Source: Owenia fusiformis
Lineage: Eukaryota; Annelida; Polychaeta; Sabellida; Oweniidae
Direction: 5' to 3'
Assembly: GCA_903813345.2 (NCBI GenBank)
Contig: CAIIXF020000008.1
Location: 16,784,822-16,848,821 of the forward strand
Length of the DNA stretch: 64,000 bases
Every line of letters begins with the position of its first letter. Positions within the stretch are counted from its first letter, which is position 1. The notes beneath the pieces are model-generated. The model ran no database searches. It was given only the letters and a program-made list of their open reading frames with translations, and was not told the DNA's origin. Position numbers and translations under genes: made by a program. Shown here piece after piece: positions 58,301 to 64,000 of this stretch.

Positions 58301-61300
58301 TGATCATCCAAAATATGTACTTGCTCTATGTAATATGAGGACAAAAGTTTACTAAATAAATTGAAAATTGAATTTGAAATTGCAGGATTGTCCAGAAGGT
58401 TCAAAGGACTACAGAGAGGAACAATGCGCTGAATACAACAATATCGAATTTGATGGAAAAACTTATGAATGGATTCCTTATTTAGGAGGTAGGATTTCAA
58501 AAACATGCAGTATAACCCCATATGAATTAAAGAACTCGAAGATTGTACAGCTTTTACCATAGTTATCTTAAAAGGGGTGAATTTACCAGTGACAGTTGTC
58601 CAAAGAAAGTTGAGATTTGAATATAGAGCTTGTGCTCTTTGGATATGCCTTGCACTGTGTACACATGTATTTAAATTAATATAGACAATAGGGTTCTACC
58701 CTCTTGCTTCCAAATTTTCTAGTTATCTTCGATCCCCTTATAGTATAGTTTCACTTAAGATTTTTCTCTGAAGTTTTTATTGCTCTTGGGGACAAATAGC
58801 CTAAAGTTTGACATATTTGGGTTGACTAAGAGGCTCATCCCGTTCCTCATGTTGGAATGGTCACCTTATTTATTACAGACTTTTGACTCTATTTCAAAAT
58901 TGTTATTAGTTTTTGACTCAGCCTCTTGTAATTAATTAAATTAGTTGATGATGACCTTTAGTTGAAATCTTGATGAAGAACATATATTATTCTGTTGATG
59001 AAGATTTTTTAGAACTTCCTTAAAACCTCGCTTCATCTATACTTGCAGTAAATAGTTAGGAACACAAATATATCATGCTATGTCCCAGTGAGTTTTAAAA
59101 ATTTCCAGGATTTTAAAGTTACGCTAAGGATTTTTAGAAAAATGAAAGAATGCATTTTTTCTTCTGCATCATAGAAAAATACTCATATAATGACCCCCCC
59201 TCAATATAATCATGGTAAATGTTACCCATTGTACATATTATATACAGTAATAGATATGGTCTTTGTTTATTGCATTTATGCCAAATGTAAATTAAATTGA
59301 TTTGCAATCAATCAAACGGGACATTAACAACAGTTTGTTTATTGTGTATGTACAGTAGCTGCCAGGACATTTTGGAGTGTTAAGGTGACTTGTACCTCCA
59401 GAGTTGTCCTCAAGAAAAATTATCTGATCGTTATAAACTTTGTTTGATCTAAGTTACTAGATGATCAATCCCCCAAAGTGGTCATTAAACATATCCTATA
59501 CTATATATAGCAGTTAGTTTTGGAGCTGGACTGAAAAGTAAATTCCCATACTGAATAATTGGCTATTCCCCACTCAGCACCAATTATTCAATGATATATT
59601 TGTTTTGTTATGTGTTTATAAGCAATGTCAATTGTCCAAATTTTTTAGAAAATGTGGCCAGCTAGAGTATATAATCACACAGGTGTATCTGATGATCACT
59701 GGATACTACATGAAATCTCTTTCTAGCCGAGTATTCACCAACTCTTGGTTCCTAAACAGAACATGGGTGTGATTTATTTTCAAATTTTCCCATAAACACA
59801 GATCAGGGGTCTCTCCTATTTATGATTACATAATGATTCCAGTCAATAAACTTTACTCATCATGCCTCTAGACTTTCTACACAACAGGCCTGTAGGCAGC
59901 TTTTCCCACTTTTTAAAGTATTCCAGGGGGTTCACATTTGACAATTTTGGCCTAAAATCATTTGAAGCTCCCCCCCTGGCTATGGGCCTACACAATCTCT
60001 GTCTACCTGTTTTAATGTATCACATTGATTTTGGCACAATGGTTTAATAAAACTTTTGAATTCATCATGCTTTGTTGTTTAACTATAGATGAAGTGCCAA
60101 ACAAGTGTGCATTGAACTGTTTGGCTAAAGGAGAAAGTTTCTACTACCAACATGCTGTTCAAGTTAAAGATGGCACCACCTGTCAGGAGGACTCTTTAGA
60201 TGTGTGTGTGGATGGAGTTTGTCAGGTTTGCTCCTTAATTTTGTGACATGGGGGAGTATGTTGTCTTAATGATGTGGGGATGTTCCTTCTTAGGTGAGAG
60301 GTGTTTTAGTGAGGTGGGGTGTTTTCAAAGGGAGTTTGGGTTCTTTACGTGAAGTGGAGGTTTTTTAAGTAACATGGAGAAGGGTTAGTGTAGTAATTAG
60401 TTTAAATTGCATCAACATTATTGAATCTGGATATTTCTATTTTGAATTTGTGTAATTGAATTTATATTATTTAAAAAAAATTGCACAAAAATACTACAGA
60501 AATCCATTTGCCAAAGCACTTTATCTTAATTGAGCCTGATCAATCTGATTTCAACATTCAACCAAGGATTACAAATAATACACAAATTATATTTTAAAAT
60601 AACATGAAATTCAAAAATCAACCCTCTCTTTGTATATTGTAGCCTGTAGGGTGTGACATGATGCTAGGATCTCAGGCCAAAGAAGATATGTGTCGTGAAT
60701 GCAATGGTGATGGCTCGTCATGCCAAATTGTGACAGGAGAGTTCACCAAACCTATCCTGGAAACAGGTGAGTGGCAAATCATCCTGAAATATCAAGAATG
60801 TGGGATTTGAGTATCCTTATTTTTGTTGGCTTATATGATGAGCCTATGGAAACACACATTTTCTGTCAACCATTATCAGACAAATGAAACGTACATTTTC
60901 TGATCAATTGTCAATCTCAGAGAAATTAGCTTTTTAAGTAACCATTTTTAATAAAGAATATCTTATATCTTTGTCAGATATTTTTCATCAAGAACACATA
61001 TAGGTACATGCAAAAAACATTCAGTTGACATTCCGTTCACATTCCAATTTTTCATCCATGTTATTGTATATTGTGTTATTGCAGGTTATAATGATATTTT
61101 GCTCATTCCAAGTGGCTCTACAAATATTAGGATAGAAGAGACGGTTGCCACAAATAACTACCTCGGTAAGACAAAAACTGAATCCCGACATAGTCTTCAA
61201 ATGTTGCTTGTTGTAATTCAATGCACACCTGGTTCTTACTTATATAAAAATAATACTAGAGTCAGTTTTATACAAATCTTTTTTATGTAATTGCAAAATA

Positions 61301-63472
61301 TGAATTTCAAGAGTTCTTAAGATAAAAATTATTAATTAATAATTTATAATTCCATGTTTGTAGTAATTCTACAATCAGCCTTGTAAACAAATTATTGGAT
61401 TGCAAAATATTTATGCTTGTCATTTTTTTTTCCAGCAATGAGAAACCTCTCGGGTACTTATTTTCTGAATGCTGACTGGAGGATAAATTTCCCCGCTATG
61501 TATAAATTTGCCGGGGCTAACTTCCATTATACACGTGGTAGCATGCCTCTTGACAAACCAGAGGTCATTTCAGCAAAGGGCCCCACTACTGAAGCCATCT
61601 ATATTGTGGTATGTTATATATATAAATACTGTATTTCAATTCAATCTACAAAGATTTTTCGAATTAGTTTACTGAGTACCATACAACTTGTCAGAGAGCA
61701 ATTAATGGTGTCAAAGTACTGAATATTTTTTCAGAATTTTGATTTTCATTTACAATGATGTTGAATAATCCATTTTTTACCTTCATAGAAATCTAAACAA
61801 AGACATGCTGTTATACAGTAAACCTGTGTATGTTGATTCTCAAGATATTCTTAACTTTGGAGGTGTTCCACTTGAAGAGGTTCATTATAACATTAATGGC
61901 CAACAAGACTTGAAGATGTGTTGCATTTACAGACATAGGTATTCGACTTAGAGGTTTTACTGTACATCTTGATTGGTTGATTTTCAGCTTTTGCACCAAG
62001 AGAAAAATGAAGGGATCAAATATACTTACTACATTCCAAATGTTGCACAATCTACCTATGGCTGGGAGACCACTGAATGGGGAGAGTGCAGTCAGACTTG
62101 TGGTGGAGGTATGGTTCAGTGCCTTATGTTTGGTTTGGCTTTTGGTTATTGTTGGAGTCATATTGGAAGCTTTACAGACTCATGATCACTTACATGTGTA
62201 TATTTTGAAAATTATACATATAAACATACATATAAGATACATGTTGAAGGAACATAATTTATTTATAAAAGTGTAACCATTCCAAATCTCAATTAAACAT
62301 GCTAAAAAAGATAATAAAGAAATAATAATAAATGAAAAGATAAAAGCTTAAAGTAGGTTTTCTTTCAAAAACGTGATGAAATATGCATGTTCAAACCATT
62401 CTTGCCACATTGTAGGAAGCCAGTCAAGAACTGTGACGTGTCAGAAAGATGATGGTGAATCTGCGGAGAACCTTTGTGATGAGAGCCAGAAACCAGCAAC
62501 CACACAGACATGTAGCACAGAGTCATGCCCAGCAAGGTAAAATACTATTATATTTATATTTGTACATCCAATTATGTTGGAATAATCAAAAGGTTGTAGG
62601 ATTGTGTCTCAAAAGAGTTGAGGAACTGTTTCACAGGAGCTCTTCCATTTTCATTGTACCAAGAAAAGGGAACAGAATCTTGTCAGCATGGAGGTAAAGT
62701 TATGGCCTCTCGCTTTTCTTATCTGCCCATTTCAAGATAAATTGCTCAAGATTTATTCGTTTTCTTTACATGAAAATCAAGAGTAAAATATTGTTACTAT
62801 GTATCTTGTTTCAATATTTTTGTGCCTGTGTAGTTTATAGTAACTTTTTTAAATGATTTAATGTTTTAGTTGGGCAGTGGGAGAGTGGCAAGAGTGCTCC
62901 ACCACATGTGGTGAAGGATTCCAATACCGCATAGTCTTCTGTCAGCAAGTGACCAATGGAAACATTCCTAAGATAGTTGATAGTGATGAGTGTTCAGAGG
63001 AGAAACCAACCAATGAGCAAGCTTGTAACAAAGATGTTCTGTGCCCGGTATTTGAAGCTGGACCATGGTCTGAGGTATGATTTCAATGCACAATACAACA
63101 CATGTTCTAGATAATGTAAAAATAATTTGAATATTCACTGATTCTGAAAAAAGCTGCATATGCATATAGGGCAATATAGCATAAGAATGTATTCTTCAAC
63201 AAATTTATAAATCTTATTGAGAGAGCAAAAAGCAAAACTTGAAACTAAAATCCAAATTAATGAATTCATTGTAATTTCAGTGCTCACATGAGTGTGGCCC
63301 TGGTAAACAAACACGTAAGGTGACATGCCAGGATGTACCAACGAGCCCAGGAAGTAAAGTGCAGTCATATGAAGATGATGCCTGTGATGACCAAGAAAAG
63401 CCCAGTGAAGAACAGGAGTGCTCCAATGGTCCATGTGAAGGTGTGGATTGGGTCATTTCAGACTGGACTGAA
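46252..63472 (+). CDS. PAPLN: Papilin-like secreted matrix protein, N-terminal 519 aa, 13 exons, runs off the right edge
   Basis: Exons 46252-46308, 51679-51741, 52059-52177, 55578-55638, 58386-58488, 60089-60225, 60643-60766, 61085-61165, 61436-61608, 61988-62108, 62416-62536, 62870-63074 and 63281-63472 join in phase to 1557 nt. Signal peptide aa 1-19 ([19 protein letters not shown]). TSP1-1 aa 52-102 ([20 protein letters not shown]) with six cysteines 61, 65, 76, 87, 97, 102. Cysteine-rich region aa 108-210 with [32 protein letters not shown] and [14 protein letters not shown]-type spacer about aa 212-330. TSP1-2, -3 and -4 start near aa 335, 388 and 449; a fifth begins at WVISDWTE. No metalloprotease, so it is of the papilin/ADAMTSL class, and the cysteine-rich motifs fit papilin best. 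Papilins are basement-membrane proteins; the later TSP1, Kunitz, Ig and PLAC domains would lie past the edge. ADAMTSL is the alternative. Confidence 0.87.
47190..47405 (+). promoter_or_regulatory. Promoter-like block within papilin intron 1
   Basis: Less AT-rich than its surroundings. It carries CCAAT at 47253, ATTGG at 47313, TATATATA at 47356-47363, another ATTGG at 47396, and a GTGAGT donor directly after GGCGCG at 47404. The spacing (TATA about 30-45 bp before the donor-bearing stretch) resembles a core promoter with a short first exon. Could be an alternative papilin promoter, a nested transcript, or a mobile element. Confidence 0.35.
48620..49375. repeat. ~30-bp minisatellite in papilin intron 1
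   Basis: About 25 units of GTTTGTATATCAGTTG plus CTTGTAAGGCAGTT (29-30 bp), ending near 49375. Reading frames of up to 173 aa on both strands arise from the repeat. It includes many GTAAGG words but no true exon boundary. Confidence 0.88.
51679..51741 (+). CDS. PAPLN: Papilin exon 2
   Basis: 63 nt between TTTTCAG and GTAAGT, phase 0 on both sides. Encodes [20 protein letters not shown] then D. No domain; spacer before TSP1-1. Supported by phase and splice sites rather than homology. Confidence 0.7.
51742..52058 (+). other. Papilin intron 2
   Basis: 317 bp, AT-rich, nothing further noticed. Confidence 0.65.
52059..52177 (+). CDS. PAPLN: Papilin exon 3 (TSP1-1, first half)
   Basis: Encodes ...[18 protein letters not shown] and [13 protein letters not shown], the WxxW and CSxSCGGG core of a thrombospondin type-1 repeat. 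Codon 80 (Ser) is split with exon 4 as AG|T. Confidence 0.93.
53470..53707. mobile_element. CACTGGCGGATCC-family MITE, diverged
   Basis: CACTGATAGATCTAG at the left and CTGGATCCACCAGTG at the right. GGGCCC-rich interior like 13016-13232. Flanks CAATC/CAATA are an imperfect 5-bp duplication, consistent with the family's 5-bp target site. Confidence 0.65.
53744..53828. mobile_element. 85-bp inverted-repeat element, AGTCTAGCTACAAG family
   Basis: AGTCTAACTACAAGCC at the left and GGCCTTGTAGCTAGACT at the right form imperfect inverted ends. A similar end (TGTAGCTAGACT) is present near 50740 and 29545. Confidence 0.5.
54722..55375. mobile_element. 8-bp-TSD element with internal minisatellite, copy 2
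   Basis: Ends CCCGGGGGGTTCACTATATA and its complement, flanked by TTTTTGTT at 54714-54721 and 55376-55383. In the opposite orientation to copy 1. Interior has about five copies of a 27-bp TTTGGTATGGCATTGGTCCT-type unit. Its reading frames are by-products. Confidence 0.85.
55578..55638 (+). CDS. PAPLN: Papilin exon 4 (TSP1-1, second half)
   Basis: Encodes [20 protein letters not shown], adding Cys87 and Cys97, the fourth and fifth cysteines of TSP1-1. It ends CAG before GTAAGT at the first copy of the 54-bp array, and joins exon 5 ([14 protein letters not shown]) to give the standard cysteine spacing. Later donors in the array would also fit the phase. Confidence 0.9.
55588..58138 (+). repeat. 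47-copy, 54-bp tandem array of exon 4 plus its splice donor
   Basis: Copies start at 55588 and recur every 54 bp. Only copy 23 (56776, 53 bp) and copy 47 (58071, 50 bp) differ in length, and a partial 48th copy ends near 58138. Each unit is AGTCACAGCTGTATAGGACC through the end of exon 4 and into CAG|GTAAGT. Most units keep this perfect donor; variants are CAGGTTAGT, CAGATAAGT, AAGGTAAGT and CAGGTAAAT. In the exon 4 frame the unit reads [18 protein letters not shown] (18 aa, two Cys). The frame is open for 22 units; a one-base deletion in copy 23 makes TAG at 56788. The long minus-strand frames are the antisense of this array. Confidence 0.97.
58139..58292. repeat. TGTGAGGCTAA degenerate repeat next to the array
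   Basis: Six copies of (A/T)TGTGAGGCTAA with variable AAACAATCATT / AACATTTGTT spacers at about 24-30 bp, directly after the 54-bp array. Confidence 0.7.
58386..58488 (+). CDS. PAPLN: Papilin exon 5 (end of TSP1-1, start of Cys-rich)
   Basis: Acceptor ATTGCAG. Encodes [20 protein letters not shown] then [14 protein letters not shown]. [11 protein letters not shown] is a signature of the papilin/ADAMTS cysteine-rich module. Confidence 0.94.
58489..60088 (+). other. Papilin intron 5
   Basis: 1.6 kb, non-coding. Contains a CGTAGCCAG-family MITE at 59886-59990. No other feature noticed. Confidence 0.7.
59886..59990. mobile_element. MITE-like repeat, GGCCCGTAGCCAG family, copy 3
   Basis: AGGCCTGTAGGCAGCTTTT at the left and CTGGCTATGGGCCT at the right. 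Interior CAATTTTGGCCTAAAATCAT matches copy 1. 105 bp. Confidence 0.6.
60089..60225 (+). CDS. PAPLN: Papilin exon 6 (Cys-rich)
   Basis: Encodes [20 protein letters not shown] then [20 protein letters not shown] and DGVCQ. It matches papilin's KCELNCxxKGExFYYxH...DGTxC...DVCVDGxC order. Confidence 0.95.
60226..60642 (+). other. Papilin intron 6
   Basis: 417 bp. The first 150 bp is G/T-rich with GTGGGG words; nothing else seen. Confidence 0.65.
60643..60766 (+). CDS. PAPLN: Papilin exon 7 (end of Cys-rich, start of spacer)
   Basis: Encodes [20 protein letters not shown] then [20 protein letters not shown] and T. GCDxxLxSxxxxDxCxxCxGDGxxC is the ADAMTS/papilin hallmark. Confidence 0.95.
61085..61165 (+). 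CDS. PAPLN: Papilin exon 8 (spacer)
   Basis: Encodes [20 protein letters not shown] then ATNNYL. Matches the spacer strand GYNxILxIPxGATxIxIxE of ADAMTS-type proteins. Confidence 0.93.
61436..61608 (+). CDS. PAPLN: Papilin exon 9 (spacer)
   Basis: Encodes [20 protein letters not shown], then [20 protein letters not shown] and [17 protein letters not shown]. YFLNxxWxI...AGxxxxYxR...ExxxAxGPTxExxxI is the spacer consensus. NLS is a possible N-glycosylation site. Confidence 0.94.
61609..61987 (+). other. Papilin intron 9
   Basis: 379 bp, AT-rich, no repeats or coding signal noticed. Confidence 0.65.
61988..62108 (+). CDS. PAPLN: Papilin exon 10 (end of spacer, TSP1-2 start)
   Basis: Encodes [20 protein letters not shown] then [20 protein letters not shown]. 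The spacer ends at YYIPN; the second TSP1 repeat begins at [16 protein letters not shown]. Confidence 0.94.
62416..62536 (+). CDS. PAPLN: Papilin exon 11 (TSP1-2)
   Basis: Encodes [20 protein letters not shown] then [19 protein letters not shown], finishing the second TSP1 repeat with its last four cysteines. Confidence 0.93.
62870..63074 (+). CDS. PAPLN: Papilin exon 12 (TSP1-3, TSP1-4 start)
   Basis: Encodes [20 protein letters not shown] then [20 protein letters not shown] and [20 protein letters not shown] then FEAGPWSE. A complete third TSP1 repeat and the WxxGPWSE start of the fourth. Confidence 0.93.
63281..63472 (+). CDS. PAPLN: Papilin exon 13 (TSP1-4, TSP1-5 start)
   Basis: Encodes [20 protein letters not shown] then [20 protein letters not shown] and [20 protein letters not shown] then DWTE before GTAAGA. 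The next exon should start with the first Cys of TSP1-5; none is found by 64000. Confidence 0.93.
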
Positions 63473-64000
63473 GTAAGAATCACACTTTGCAAGAGTTTTG
63501 ACTTCAGCTGCACTCTTGAAGAAATTCAAGAAATACCCATGATTAGAAATAGTACCGCATTACTTGCCTACATTATATTGCTTAATACACTACAGAGTAC
63601 TTGCTTTAAGAGAATTTTGGTATTTAGAGGCAAAATTGCAATTTTGAAGCTTCAGAAGAAAATTCTTGTAATTTTTCAAAAAATGCCACTTTTTCAGGAA
63701 TCTGCCCAGCTAATTGTGGACAATTTTTTTTACATTTTTTTATTTCAGCAGTAGTTGAATTTGTGTTTTGAATTTTTCTTTGTGGTATTTGAGGCAGGTA
63801 TGGTGGTTAACTTAAAGTTTAACATTCAGAATGACAATTTACAATGTATTTATTTATTTACTTAAAGGGGAAAACCGGGTATAAAAGGAAGATGGAACAG
63901 CCAAGAACTGTCAATTATGTCTGTTGAAAATGTTTGAATCACTGAAACCAGTAAATTTATTTTGATTTTGCCAATATCATGATTTCTAGGAAGAATCAAA
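63473..64000 (+). other. Papilin intron 13, partial
   Basis: Runs to the window edge with no TSP1-like continuation. Candidate acceptors at 63749 and 63987 are not followed by a plausible sequence. Confidence 0.6.

Noticed and set aside
46252-63472. ADAMTS protease identity
   Set aside because: No propeptide, HExxHxxGxxH zinc site or disintegrin-like domain before TSP1-1; exon 1 signal peptide leads directly to TSP1-1.
1-64000. tRNA, rRNA or snRNA genes
   Set aside because: No cloverleaf with GTTCGAAtC-type B box, nor any conserved snRNA/rRNA stretch was recognised by eye; a covariance-model scan was not possible here.

Overview
The window is AT-rich, intron-dense nuclear DNA from an invertebrate animal. 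All genes are split by GT..AG introns. There are many short terminal-inverted-repeat elements and minisatellites, and no bacterial or viral genes. The octamer TACATGTA and its variants are very frequent. Gene content (a papilin-type matrix protein, an SLC5 inositol-type transporter, a mitochondrial MaoC-type dehydratase) fits a marine deuterostome such as a hemichordate, but the species call is inference only. I assembled three protein-coding genes by joining exons at consensus splice sites with matching phase. Layout: (1) 262-4960, minus strand, HTD2-like mitochondrial hydroxyacyl-thioester dehydratase, 4 exons, 155 aa, complete. (2) 5511-31277, plus strand, SLC5 sodium/myo-inositol cotransporter-like (SMIT1/SMIT2 type), 16 exons, 723 aa, complete. 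Genes 1 and 2 are divergent, with 550 bp between their start codons holding a TCACGTGA E-box and a reverse CCAAT box. (3) 31278-46251, intergenic, with a probable 3' UTR and a dense set of foldback and MITE elements. (4) 46252 to beyond the right edge, plus strand, the N-terminal 519 aa of a papilin-like secreted matrix protein in 13 exons: signal peptide, TSP1, cysteine-rich region, spacer, TSP1 x3, and the start of another TSP1. The three genes share no evident pathway (mitochondrial fatty acid synthesis, osmolyte or sugar uptake, extracellular matrix). The most unusual feature is a set of tandem arrays that have amplified exon-intron boundaries. In papilin, 47 copies of a 54-bp unit made of exon 4 plus its 5' splice site run from 55588 to 58138. 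The unit is in frame, and the first 22 copies are fully open. In the SLC5 gene, 13 copies of a 46/53-bp unit carrying the 3' splice site and first nine bases of exon 7 lie directly upstream of that exon (21062-21712). In papilin exon 1, a 51-bp unit carrying an AG, a Kozak-like context and the ATG is repeated upstream of the real start (45903-46251). All three are centred on AG|GT, the proto-splice motif, so they are candidates for repeat-driven alternative splicing, recursive splicing or intron remodelling. Other notable items are two 8-bp-TSD elements that each carry an internal minisatellite, a 45-bp palindrome flanked by 8-bp direct repeats, two TA-flanked foldback/MITE elements, a triplicated hairpin unit, and a promoter-like block inside papilin intron 1.
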